A stretch of 64,000 nt of DNA from Lentibacillus juripiscarius JCM 12147. GTDB lineage: Bacteria; Bacillota; Bacilli; Bacillales_D; Amphibacillaceae. A model generated the notes under the pieces. The model worked only from the letters and a program-made list of their open reading frames with translations. It ran no database searches and was not told the origin of the DNA. A program made the translations under genes and the position numbers. Below, one piece after another: positions 9,977 to 19,687 of the stretch (its first letter is position 1; each line of letters opens with the position of its first letter). Location of the stretch: positions 1-64,000 of the forward strand of contig BBCA01000005.1 in the NCBI GenBank assembly GCA_001311805.1. Reading direction: 5' to 3'.

Positions 9977-10188
9977 GGTCGCTTACGCTTTTATTTATCT
10001 AGCTCCAGCGACCAGCGACTAGTGGACTTCCTTCACCTCCGTCCGGTAAGTCAACAGCGATTCACTTATGCTCACCGTGCGGCCAGTTAAGAAGTTCGGC
10101 TAAAATCGTCGCGATGCGCGACAACGCCGAACCACCTGCGATGCGCAGGCGCAGTCCATACGTCGCTAGGCGGTCGCTTACGCTTTTA
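9977..10188. repeat. Bacillaceae-type dispersed intergenic element with 17-bp direct terminal repeats
   Basis: GGTCGCTTACGCTTTTA occurs at 9977-9993 and again at 10172-10188, bounding about 210 bases. The interior is rich in short GCG palindromes (CGTCGCGATGCGCGAC, CCTGCGATGCGCAGG) and includes CTAGCTCCAGCG near the left end. Similar elements are common between genes in Bacillaceae. No coding capacity is visible. Confidence 0.6.
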
Positions 10189-10229
10189 AGTATAGTTTTT
10201 CGGACACATGGATATTATACTTTTTATTT

Positions 10230-10621
10230 TCAGCGGCTCAGTTCAATCGTTTCGAGGGTTTCTTCAATTGTAATACTATCCTCAACAGAGCGGACCATGG
10301 AACAATTTTTCTTGCAAGGGCCAGGTTTTTGTACAGCTTATCATCATCCAGGTTGTACCCTTTAATGACGTAATGCAGATCAATCCGCTCAATGCGATTC
10401 GCTTCATCAGGGTTGCGCTCCACTTTAGTCTGGATAGTCAGATCCGCAATTTCTGTCCGCTGTTTCTTTAAAATTTTACGGAATACCGAAGCACTGCACC
10501 CGGCGATGGAGGCGACCATCAGCTGGAATGGCCGGAATCCATATGTTTCATCTCCGGATATATCCAATTGTCCATATTCAAGATCAATGCGCATGCCTTC
10601 TTCTTTCAAATGAAAATCCAT
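10230..10621 (-). CDS. OsmC/Ohr-family protein, one frameshift
   Basis: About 130 aa. The first redox cysteine sits in SIAGCSASVF. The second lies in KNCSMVRSVEDS, which appears only when the 5-A run near 10307 is read as six. The corrected frame then ends ETLETIELSR at 10230. Both cysteines being present supports a thiol peroxidase of organic hydroperoxides in the OsmC fold. The raw frame runs on without the second cysteine. Confidence 0.8.
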
Positions 10622-10699
10622 CGTTTTCGCTCCTTTATAATATGATCCTGCTACCTTCCTTCCCCTTTATCGTACACTAATACACATGTTTTCATAAAG

Positions 10700-10900
10700 T
10701 GAAACTTCAATCAGTGGGAGTTTCGACGCATAGGACAGGGAAAGATGCGGCAGCAAAGCATCATCGTGAGAAAAAGTGCTTTTCTTTTTGTCGAGGACGT
10801 CGCGTTTATCGGCCGGGCTGTTTATCCCCCATCTTCACGTCTCTGGCTTTTCCACGTTTAGAGGTGAGGTGTTACAGCCCGTTAATGCGTGATAAAATCA
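10700..10900. repeat. Dispersed intergenic repeat, copy 1
   Basis: Contains TCGACGCATAGGACA (10723-10737) and GGACGTCGCG (10795-10804). Both motifs recur in the same order at 31077 and 31114, with a different spacing. Lies between the divergent OsmC and MFS genes. An open frame runs across it, but it lacks coding features. Confidence 0.5.
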
Positions 10901-10974
10901 TTTGTGTTGACCTTTCAAAAGAGAACAAGTACATTAAAAATCGGATTAGCACCCTTCGAAAACAGGTGATGCAC

Positions 10975-12132
10975 ATGGTTTCGGCAAAAACACGATTTTG
11001 GATACTCATAGCACTTGTCTTTATTTCTGGCTTTTCACAGGGAATGATTCTGCCGCTGATGGGTATTATCCTGGAACAAAATGATGTCTCCTCAGCGATT
11101 AATGGACTGCACGCAACAGGACTATACATAGGAGTGCTCATTGCATCGCCATTTATGGAAAAACCAATCCGCAAATTCGGTTTTAAGCCACTTATCATGC
11201 TTGGCGGTGTGCTTGTCTTTGCATCATTGGCACTTTTCCCCGTCTGGCAGTCGCTATGGTTCTGGTTTATCCTGCGTGTCATGATTGGCATCGGGGACAA
11301 CATGCTGCACTTTGGTACGCAGACGTGGATCACAACAACGAGCGTCGAGGAATCACGCGGGAAAAACATATCCTACTATGGATTGTCATTCGGACTCGGA
11401 TTTACGATTGGGCCACTGATGACAAGACTTTTAGAAGTCCATCAGGCGCTTCCCTTCCTTGTGTCAGCGGCGCTTAGCCTTGCTGTCTGGTCATTGATGT
11501 TCGCTGTCCGCAACAATTTCCAGAAGACGATAACTTCACAACAAGCACAAGTTCCATAAGCCGGTTCATTCAAACGGCTAAAATCGCCTGGGTTGCTTTT
11601 TTGCCGGCATTTGGGTACGGCTTTTTGGAAGCAACCCTGCATGGCATTTTTCCTGTATATGGACTTCGTATCGGGCATGATGTTGATCTGTTATCACTGA
11701 TTATCCCTTGCTTTGCAGCGGGCAGTATCATAACGCAGATTCCTTTGGGCATGCTGAGCGACAAAGTCGGCAGAAGAAAGATCCTACTCGGAGTCATCGC
11801 AGGCGGCAGTGCTTGTTTCTTTCTGACCGCGTTTTGAAACATCGGTAATAGCACTGTTCATTTCATTTGCCGTTTCGGGTATGCTGATTGGCTCGCTGTT
11901 TTCGCTGAGCATTACGTTCATGACCGATTTATTGCCATCTTCACTCCTCCCGGCGGCAACCTCATGATAGGCATTTCATTCAGCATTGGCAGCATTATCG
12001 GCCCTTTCCTGAGTGGGCTGTTTCTTGACGTTTTCCCGGGTGTATCGTTTTTCACCGTCATCATCTTTATGCTTGCCGTTCTGTTCATTACTATTTATGT
12101 TAAAACGCGACAAACATGTGCAATACAGCTGA
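10975..12132 (+). CDS. MFS exporter (YfkF-like), several frameshifts
   Basis: A 12-helix major facilitator protein. Helix 1 starts RFWILIALVFISGFSQGMILP. The loop 2-3 region reads EKPIRKFGFK, and the second half contains MLSDKVGRRKILLG, the standard loop 8-9 motif. Start chosen at the ATG at 10975 behind AGGTGATG; an ATG at 10969 is an alternative. Shifts are near 11535, 11838, 11965 and 12105, so the exact end is uncertain. One frame stops at 12132, just before the terminator. Next to yfkD as in B. subtilis, where yfkF is an MFS gene. Confidence 0.7.
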
Positions 12133-12146
12133 ATGCTATGGCATGC

Positions 12147-12177
12147 AAAAAGGACACTCCTATCGAGTGCCCTTTTT
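12147..12177. terminator. Bidirectional terminator between the MFS and ABC permease genes
   Basis: AAAAAGG.CACTC pairs with GAGTG.CCTTTTTT. It serves the rightward MFS gene and, read the other way, the leftward permease. Confidence 0.85.
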
Positions 12178-12179
12178 TA

Positions 12180-12857
12180 TCATATAAACCTGCTGTACCT
12201 GGCCTCCAGCCGGTCCTGCATAAAAGAAATAAGTATACAAATTGGCCAATAAATCAATGCAACTAATATATACAGTGTCATGGCATCAAATTCCCTGCCA
12301 ACGACAATTTGGGTGCGCTGAAACAATTCCGGGACAGTGATGACAGCGGCTAGTGACGTTGCTTTCACTATATCCATGAACACGTTCGTCAATGGCGGGA
12401 TGGCAATTCTTGCAGCCTGTGGCAAAATAATCAGCCACAACGTCCTCCAATACCCTAAATTAAGTGATTTAGCTGCTTCCCATTGGCCATCATTAATGCT
12501 ATTCAGCGATGAACGATCAATTTCTGCAATGTAGGCAGCACTGTTCAGTCCAAAGCCGAGGGATGCCGCCATGATTGCACCAAGCTCAATTCCCAAATAC
12601 GGCAGGCCGAAATACAGGATAAACAGAAACACTAGAATTGGCGTTCCGCGCATAAATGAAATGTAAACGCGTGCGGGCCATCGTAAAATGACATTTGCAG
12701 AACTTCGCGCCAATGCGAGAAACAATCCTAAAGCAAGGCCAAGAGCCATTCCAGCCAGAGCAACACCAATTGTTGCCGGCAGTCCTTTAAGTATAAACGG
12801 TAAGCTTTCCCATGCCAGTTTCACATCAAAAACGCCGCCAAAATCAAATCCGTTCAT
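12180..12857 (-). CDS. Amino-acid ABC transporter permease (HisM family)
   Basis: An intact 225-aa polar amino acid permease. The binding-protein-dependent transport loop EAAKSLNLGYWRTLWLIILPQA contacts the ATPase. The N-terminal GLPATIGVALAGMALGL and FMRGTPILVFLFILYFGLP stretches are typical of the His/Glu/Arg/opine subfamily. Its ATG overlaps the stop of the binding-protein gene (ATGA), so the two are translationally coupled. No ATPase gene follows; the partner must be encoded elsewhere. TcyB/YckA-type permeases are the nearest match I can recall. Confidence 0.85.
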   Translation of the reverse strand: MNGFDFGGVFDVKLAWESLPFILKGLPATIGVALAGMALGLALGLFLALARSSANVILRWPARVYISFMRGTPILVFLFILYFGLPYLGIELGAIMAASLGFGLNSAAYIAEIDRSSLNSINDGQWEAAKSLNLGYWRTLWLIILPQAARIAIPPLTNVFMDIVKATSLAAVITVPELFQRTQIVVGREFDAMTLYILVALIYWPICILISFMQDRLEARYSRFI

Positions 12858-13724
12858 TCTTTAAAAGTCCAATCCATCAATTTCCCGAATGTCCCCCTCG
12901 GGTTTTTCGAGGCATCCTCTTTATAGAACTTTTGGCCAGTTTCGTTAGTGTGCCATCTTTCCGCATATCAGCTAATACATCGTTGACTTTCGCCTGTAAC
13001 TTATCAGCACCATCTTGCATGATGACGCCTTGTTTTGTCGGGTGAAACTTCAACTCCGGGTGCAGCGTAAGATCAAATTCCGGGAAAGCGGCAATACCGA
13101 ACTTGGAAAGATAATAATCATTAATAACGACATCGGTTCTGCCATTATTTACATCACGGAGGTAAGCTTCATTTGGTGCATTACCATATGTTTTCACCTC
13201 AGCCCCAAACTTGCGTGCAATTTCACTGTAAACAGTGGAGGCCGCTCCTCCAGCTTTCTTCCCTTCCAGATCTTCAAGTTTATGTATGCCCGAATAACCA
13301 TCTTCTCTGACCACCATGGTTGTATACGAATATTTAATTGGTTCACTGAAAGCGAATTTTTTCTTTCGTTTATCCGTTACTCCCATCCCTGCCATATCAA
13401 TTCGTCCGCTTTTAATGGCAGCTAGCACACTGTCGAATCCTATTATTTCAAATTTGATATCCAAGTTGAGACGCTTGGCAACTTCTCGCATAACTTCCAC
13501 TTCGTACCCTGTCAGCTGTTCCTTGTCTTTCCCTTCTCCTTCGTAATAGGAAGCTGCAATTAGTGTACCTGATGTTCCAACAACGATTTCACCGGCTTCC
13601 TGAATTTCTTTCCACTTTTCATTATTGCCATTCTCCTCACCGCTGCTCTCCGCAGCATTGTCGGAGCATGCACTTAAGACGAAACAATTACAAAGAGCAT
13701 AACGGCAGCTTTCTTGATAGACAT
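12854..13724 (-). CDS. Amino-acid ABC transporter substrate-binding lipoprotein, two frameshifts
   Basis: A lipoprotein signal (MSIKKAAVMLFVIV, then FVLSAC with the lipobox cysteine) is split by a shift near 13680. The body is a periplasmic-binding type 2 domain: GEIVVGTSGTLIA, LTGYEVEVMREVAKRLN, AIKSGRIDMAGMGVT and AFSEPIKYSYTTMVV. The C-terminus is restored to KFYKEDASKNPRGTFGKLMDW when the 4-A run near 12937 is read as five. Anchored outside the membrane, it would deliver an amino acid to the permease below. Ligand unknown; cystine is one possibility. Confidence 0.85.
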
Positions 13725-13983
13725 ACATCCCATCCCCTCTCTTTTGTTATATATAAAATTTTGAATTGATTATAACAGTATATAACTGATAATTCAACAT
13801 TATTCTGAACTGTATTCATATTAAATAACATGTGTACTAGTCGCTCGCTGATTTTTCATTTTTTCCATTGACACTCACTTAAAGCAGCGTTATTATTAAA
13901 ACACATATTAAATTAGAATTGTTATAAATAACAACCTAACACCGTGTACATACATGTAAATAGAGTTTTTGTTTAACCACAAA

Positions 13984-13998
13984 TGATTATTATTATCA
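13984..13998 (+). promoter_or_regulatory. Fur box in front of the P1B ATPase gene
   Basis: TGATTATTATTATCA matches the 7-1-7 Fur consensus TGATAATNATTATCA with one mismatch. It ends 8 nt before the GGAGG ribosome site. Confidence 0.75.
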
Positions 13999-14019
13999 AT
14001 TAGATGGAGGAGAATGAAA

Positions 14020-15957
14020 ATGAACGCAGACCTGACTGCTCTAAAACAGCCAACAAAGGAAAAATCGCACAAGTCTACCAGCTTCAAAAGCAGCAAACTT
14101 TATGAACATAGCGAATTGATTGCTGCACTTGCCAGTGGTCTTATCGTTCTGACTGCATGGTTATTGGAAGACAGCGTCACATCAGGCTGGTGGATCACGC
14201 TTCACCTGGCCGCGTTTGCAATTGGCGGGTATGCCAAGGCAAAGGAAGGAATAGTAGAAACGATTCAGCAGAAAGATTTGAATGTGGAAATGCTGATGAT
14301 TATAGCCGCAATCGGAGCAGCTGCTATCGGCTATTGGACAGAAGGTGCGATTCTCATATTTATTTTGCTTTATCCGGTGCACTTGAAACGTACACGATGA
14401 ATAAAAGCAGCCGTGAAATAGCTTCCCTGATGGAAATGCAGCCGGAAGAGGCCATTCGTCTCATTGGTAATCAAGAAGAATTGGTACCCGTTTCGGAACT
14501 GGAAACTGGTGATTATATTTTCGTTCGTGCCAGTGAGCGAATCCCGGCAGACGGCAAAATCATCAAAGGGACCACTTCCATTGACGAAAGTGCGATTACA
14601 GGTGAATCCGTTCCCGTCACTAAAGCGAATGATCAAGACGTATTCGCTGGCACGATGGCACTCGATGGATCGATTACCGTCCAAATCACCAAGCCGGCAC
14701 ATGAAACCCTGTTCCAGAAAATCATCCAACTTGTCCAGAATGCACAGGATGAGAAGTCACCATCACAGTTGTTTATCGAACGGTTTGAAGGAACGTATGT
14801 AAAAGCAGTGTTGGCAGTCGTCGCCATCATGATGTTCTTGCCGACTATGTTGTTCGGATGGGCCTTGTCTGAAAGCATCTACCGGGCTATGATTTTGCTG
14901 GTAGTAGCATCCCCCTTGCGCACTTGTCGCGTCAATCACGCCTGCGACACTGTCCGCCATATCCAACAGTGCGAAAAGGGGTGTACTGTTTAAAGGCGGT
15001 GTTCACGTTGAAGGACTTAGCAGCATGAACGCGGTTGCCTTTGATAAAACCGGCACACTGACAAACGGAAAGCCAGTCGTTACCGAACTGATCACATTAC
15101 CTGACGAGGACCGCAATCATATCATGGCTGTAACAGCCGCAATCGAAAACGAATCCACCCACCCGCTGGCACTGGCAATTACAGCACATGCAAGAGACCA
15201 TATAGCCACAGAAATGTCTTCCATCCAGCCGCAGGAAGTAAAAACGGTGAATGGAAATGGCGTTACAGCAGTTCTTGATGGCGTGACTTGGAAAATTGGC
15301 AAAGCAGCTTTTGTTGGCGAAGAAGAGGCATTCCGTTTCCAGCATGGTGCAGCAGAGCGGCTGGCCAGCGAAGGAAAAACGGTTCTATTCGTCAAGGAAG
15401 ATGACCGGATTGCAGCCCTTTATGCACTAAAAGATACCATCAGAAAGGATACGAAGCGTACCATCAGCGCATTGAAGCAGCAAGGCATTCATACCATCAT
15501 GCTGACCGGCGACAATGAACAGACGGCAAAAGCCATCGCCGAAGAAGCCGGTGTCGATCATTTTCGGGCGGAATGTCTACCTGGAGAAAAGGTAGATCAC
15601 ATAAAGCAACTTCGGGAGCAATATGGGCATGTCGCCATGGTTGGGGATGGTATCAATGACGCACCCGCACTGGCCGCTGCCGATTCAGGCATCGCTATGG
15701 GAGAAGGAACAGACGTGGCACTCGAAACAGCTGATGTCGTTTTGATGAAAAACGAATTGCCCAAAATCACAAACGCTATAGCACTGTCCATCCGCATGAA
15801 TAAAATCGTCAAACAAAATGTCGTCTTTTCTCTGGCTGTCATCGCGGTGCTCATCCTATCCAATTTTACACAAATACTTGACTTGCCACTTGGCGTCATC
15901 GGACATGAAGGAAGCACCATACTCGTCATCTTAAACGGGCTCCGATTATTAAAATAG
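14020..15957 (+). CDS. pfeT: P1B-4-type metal efflux ATPase (PfeT/ZosA-like), two frameshifts
   Basis: About 645 aa, without an N-terminal heavy-metal-binding domain. Visible: actuator TGES, membrane metal site SPC (ASPCALVASITPA once five C at 14911-14915 are read as four), phosphorylation DKTGTLT, HP dipeptide STHPLA, nucleotide site MLTGDNEQTA, hinge GDGINDAPAL, and the last-helix HEGST-ILVILNGLRLL. SPC with HEGST marks the P1B-4 class, which exports Fe(II) or Co(II)/Zn(II). A T4 run near 14364 should be T5, giving IFIFALSGALETYT. Start at 14020 has the better spacing to GGAGG than the ATG at 14014. The Fur box supports iron. Confidence 0.85.
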
Positions 15958-15986
15958 CTGCCACATATACGTGACAGCTATTTTTT
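15951..15986. terminator. Bidirectional terminator between pfeT and yfkH
   Basis: AAAATAGCTG.CAC pairs with GTG.CAGCTATTTT and is followed by T on the plus strand. It overlaps both convergent stop codons. Confidence 0.8.
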
Positions 15987-16809
15987 ATTGCCTGTTTTAT
16001 TTTGTTCTCTGAGTGTGGCATTGATGACACCGCCGATCATAATGATAACGCCGGATAAATAAAACCAGATCATTAGGACGATGACCGTTCCAAGACTGCC
16101 ATACGTTGCGGAATAATTGCCCATCGAGCTGACATAAAAAGAGAAAGCCAGTGAGGTCAGCTGCCAGCCAATTGTTGCAAACAACGCACCCCAGACCACA
16201 TTTTTGAAATATATTCGTTTATTGGGCGCCATCTTGTACAACGCCACCAGTACAATAAAGAAAACCACCGATGATATAACCCAGCGCATGGCATCCCATA
16301 CTTGCAGAAACTCCCCAGATGCACCGAAAAACTTAAAAATATATACTCCGATGGCTTTTCCAAAAATGGGAAGCAAGAATGCTATAAAAATAACGAAAAT
16401 CATGGCAATGGTCAAAACGATAGCAATCAGCCGCGTAACAATAACGAGCGGTCTTCATCCACATCATATGCGCGGTTAAAACCACGCATCACCGCATTGA
16501 TACCATTGGACGCTGACCACAGTGTCCCAATAATTCCAATCGATAGAAGTTGTCCATTCTGATTACTGACCAGCTGTTGAACATTTTGGTTAATCAGTTC
16601 TGAAATTTCGCCTGGTGCATACGTTTCAATGAATTCAATAATGTCTAGGTCGTTCAACGGCAGATATCCAACCAGCGTCATCAGAAACAACAAAAAGGAA
16701 ATAAGGAAAGCAGGAAAAAATAGGCCAACTGGGCACCCAGACCAAAAATGTCATCATCCGTAATCCGCCGGTACAATCTTTTGATGAATTCCTTGCTTTC
16801 CTCCCACAT
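15978..16809 (-). CDS. yfkH: YihY/BrkB-family membrane protein (YfkH), two frameshifts
   Basis: About 277 aa with six likely membrane helices. It begins MWEESKEFIKRLYRRITDDDIFGLGAQLAYFFLLSLFP, and the AYFFLLSLFP pattern is typical of this family. Other family signatures are SNGINAVMRGFNRAYDV and WGALFATIGWQL. Shifts: T5 should be T6 near 16700 (PFLLFLMTLVGY), and a second near 16435 that joins EDRS to VTRLIAIVLT. Follows yfkI and yfkJ in the same order as B. subtilis yfkJ-yfkI-yfkH. Despite the BrkB name it is not an RNase; its role is unknown. Confidence 0.8.
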
Positions 16810-16839
16810 CCTATCAGCCTCACCTAAGTTGTTTGCCTG

Positions 16840-17136
16840 TTATTTTTCCAACTTTTTTGTTTCACTGCCTGTGAACTGTTCCAACGTGTTCTCCACTTGC
16901 TCCAGTGCATTGATGGCGTTATCTGCGCCTGCTGTAAATTGTGCATTGAACCGGTCGAACGAATCCTTCACACGTTTCACCGCTGACGACGGATGGGTCG
17001 CATAGTAGGACGACTCATTCTTTACATCCGCCGCTTTTCTTTTTGCATAGTCTCTTGCATCACGGTCAAGCAAGGAAAGTAGCCCTCCTGCAATCGATCC
17101 GACTACTAACCCTAGACATAATTTTCGTTTACCCAT
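16840..17136 (-). CDS. yfkI: YfkI-like small protein
   Basis: An intact 98-aa protein with an N-terminal glycine-rich hydrophobic segment (LCLGLVVGSIAGGLLSLL) followed by a charged, amphipathic helical region. The same layout is seen in YtxH-like and general-stress envelope proteins. The name rests on its place between yfkJ and yfkH. Function unknown. Confidence 0.65.
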   Translation of the reverse strand: MGKRKLCLGLVVGSIAGGLLSLLDRDARDYAKRKAADVKNESSYYATHPSSAVKRVKDSFDRFNAQFTAGADNAINALEQVENTLEQFTGSETKKLEK

Positions 17137-17156
17137 TTGTTATCGCTCCTTTTACG

Positions 17157-17627
17157 TTATGTGTTATTTTCAGTCTTGATTTGATTCAGCAGCTGCTTGC
17201 ATCCATCTGAAACCAGTTCATACGTATAATCAAAATTGCCCGTGAAGTATGGATCCGGCACATTAGCCGTTTCCGCCTCATGAACATAATCCATCAGCCT
17301 GGCGACAACAGCACCATCCGTTGCACCCGTCATCCCTTGTAAAGCACGGATGTTATCATCGTCCATGGCAATCATATAGTCAAAACGATGCCAATCATTC
17401 GTATGTATTTGCCGGGCCTTCATTCCATCATAAGAGATGTCCTGCCTGTCCAGTATTTTTCTCGTCCCTTCATGCGGTGCGTCCCCGCTATGCCACGGAC
17501 CAATGCCGGCTGAATCCACTTCGATTTTATCAGATAGTCCTTCTTTTTTCACTAAATCCCGGAAAATAGCCTCTGCCATCGGAGACCGGCAAATGTTCCC
17601 GAGACATATAAATAAGACACGTATCAT
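17157..17627 (-). CDS. yfkJ: Low-molecular-weight protein tyrosine phosphatase (YfkJ-like)
   Basis: The phosphate loop C8-LGNIC-R14-S sits at the N-terminus, and the general-acid D125 lies in DPYF, giving a 156-aa cytosolic LMW-PTP of normal length. The open frame runs 36 codons further up, but the ATG at 17627 follows AGGGGTGAG and starts exactly at the family N-terminus (MIRVLFICLGN). First gene of the yfkJ-yfkI-yfkH set. In B. subtilis YfkJ is linked to stress resistance. Confidence 0.88.
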   Translation of the reverse strand: MIRVLFICLGNICRSPMAEAIFRDLVKKEGLSDKIEVDSAGIGPWHSGDAPHEGTRKILDRQDISYDGMKARQIHTNDWHRFDYMIAMDDDNIRALQGMTGATDGAVVARLMDYVHEAETANVPDPYFTGNFDYTYELVSDGCKQLLNQIKTENNT

Positions 17628-17703
17628 CCGCTCACCCCTGCTCCAATCGATTCTTTCCAACCTTATTATAATAGGAGCCGACCGTAAATTCCACTTTCCT
17701 CTA

Positions 17704-18369
17704 CTATGCGAGCGGGGCAATACATTCAGCATCATTATTTTTCGCCGAATTTACATAACTTGCAACATCATATGCTTGCAGCTCTTCCATTTCCAACGCC
17801 TGCAAAAAAATGATAGGCCTCTTCCGGTGATTGCTCGCCAGCCTCAATCCACGCGTCCTCTCGTCCTTTCGGCAAAATGATTGGCATGCGGTGGTGAATG
17901 TCCTGCATAAACGGATTAGCCGCTTTCGTCAGGATTGTACATGTGAAAAGCTTTTGCTCGTCGTGCTCCCATTTATCCCATAGCCCCGCAAACGCAAATA
18001 ATTCGCGATCACCCAGCTGAATCCGCTTCGGCTGTTTTTCGCCGCCGTCACGTTTCCACTCATAAAAACTGTCAGCAACAATCAGACAGCGCTTCCTGGC
18101 CATGAGACGTTGGAAGCTTGGCTTTTCATGGGCTGTTTCACTGCGGGCGTTGATCATCTTATACCCGACTTTTCATCATTTGCCCACGAGGGAATAAGGC
18201 CCCAGCGCAAATAGCCGGCCCGCTTTTCTTTGCCATCATGAATAATGGCGAGCACATTTTGTCCGGGTGCGATATTGTAGCTGGGCTGGTAATGATCGAT
18301 CGGCTGGTTTATGCCAAATTCCTGCAAAATCTTCACTTCATCCGCAAGCAATGTAAACCGTCCACACAT
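17704..18369 (-). CDS. SRAP-domain protein (YedK/HMCES family), two frameshifts
   Basis: Starts MCGRF with the catalytic Cys2. Further family motifs are YNIAPGQ, LRWGLIPSWA, NARSE and RCLIVADSFYEWK, and the active-site histidine lies in HHRMPIIL. These proteins form a covalent crosslink with abasic sites in single-stranded DNA. Shifts: AAAA should be AAAAA near 18160 (NDEKVGYKMINARSE), and a 7-A run near 17805 should be six, which gives the C-terminal tail LQALEMEELQAYDVASYV ending at 17704. Its tail overlaps the region upstream of yfkJ. Confidence 0.85.
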
Positions 18370-18429
18370 GATTTTACTCCTCTCTTACAAATCAACGTGA
18401 AAAAAACACTCTTTTAGAAAACAGCCATA

Positions 18430-19425
18430 TTAAAAAATACTGAAGTCCCACTGGTTGGCGATGTGTCGGAGCAGCCGGATGCCGGCGATGCTGTTTCCTT
18501 TATCCCCTAACGCCGGTCCATAAACGCCAATCCCGCAGCCGTCTGTAAATGGCATTGTTTCTTCCCTGACCCGTGGCGGCACTGCTGCAACAATACCACC
18601 GGACACCCCGCTTTTCGCCGGAATGCCGACATAAGTAGCAAATTTTCCGGACGCATCATACATGCCGCATGTCAGCATGAGCACCTTTGCAATCCGGGCA
18701 ATCTGCCTCGGAATAATCTCTTCCCCTGTCTTCGTATCCATTCCATCATTGGCAAGAACCATGCCAATCCTGGCCAGGTCGTCTATTGTCACTTCTATTG
18801 AGCATTGCTTAAAATACGTCTCCAGTGTGACATTCAGATCAGATTCCAAAAAGCCAGTTTCCAATAAATAATAACCAATCGCCCTGTTTCGCATCGATGA
18901 ATCCCGCTCCGACTCATACACTTCAACATTTAATTCAGGACGGTACCCCAATATTTGCTCAAGCAGCAGGTATATCGGTTCCAGGCGGTGATCCGATGTT
19001 TTGCCGGGCAAAATAGATGAGACTGTAATCGCACCAGCATTAATCAGTGGATTGAACGGCTTTTCAACTTGATGCATTTCCAAATGCATAATCGAATTAA
19101 ACGCTTCGCCTGATGGTTCCACATCAACCCTGTTCAGCATATAGGAAACACCGCGTTCCATACAGGCGACGATAAAACTGATTACTTTTGAAATGCTTTG
19201 CAGTGTGAACGGAATTTCCGTATCACCGGAACGAACAGTCATGCCGCTTTTACCGATGATGGAAATCCCAAGGTCATCAGGATCTGCCTGCTGCAGAACA
19301 GGTATGTATGAGGCGACTTCACCGTCACTGGTATGCTTCCGGTAAAAAGCAACCCAGTCGTCCACATACTGCTGCAGCCATTCTTGTGTCTGTCCCGTAT
19401 TCCAGTTTGCTATGCCTTGAACCAT
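18430..19425 (-). CDS. glsA: Glutaminase
   Basis: An intact 331-aa glutaminase of the serine beta-lactamase-like fold, hydrolysing L-glutamine to glutamate and ammonia. S77-x-x-K80 lies in TLQSISK. Further signatures are NPLINAGAI, the SMRNRAIGYYLLETG helix and SGVSGGI. Slightly longer than the usual 305-310 aa, with an N-terminal extension of about 20 residues. The start is kept at the ATG at 19425. No adjacent gene suggests a pathway. Confidence 0.9.
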   Translation of the reverse strand: MVQGIANWNTGQTQEWLQQYVDDWVAFYRKHTSDGEVASYIPVLQQADPDDLGISIIGKSGMTVRSGDTEIPFTLQSISKVISFIVACMERGVSYMLNRVDVEPSGEAFNSIMHLEMHQVEKPFNPLINAGAITVSSILPGKTSDHRLEPIYLLLEQILGYRPELNVEVYESERDSSMRNRAIGYYLLETGFLESDLNVTLETYFKQCSIEVTIDDLARIGMVLANDGMDTKTGEEIIPRQIARIAKVLMLTCGMYDASGKFATYVGIPAKSGVSGGIVAAVPPRVREETMPFTDGCGIGVYGPALGDKGNSIAGIRLLRHIANQWDFSIF

Positions 19426-19687
19426 TCTATCACCTCTTCATATAGTAGTATGCCTATCCGGAGAGGATTTTCTGCATGATTTTTTTACCGTTTACTGTTC
19501 TAATCCAATTATACAGACGGCAGCCGGGGCATGAAAGGAAAACCATGTTTCAGGACTGACTGCTGCCAGTAACAGAGGTGTTTAGAAAAAACTTTCTCTT
19601 GTATTTTGACATTGCCGGCGTTACGATGGAATCTTGGACAAGAAAGATTTATCTTATCCATTCAACTTACCAGAAAGGCGTCTTAAC

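Noticed and set aside
10699..10974. Long N-terminal extension of the MFS frame
   Set aside because: It runs through the dispersed repeat and lacks a ribosome site; the transporter begins naturally at 10975.
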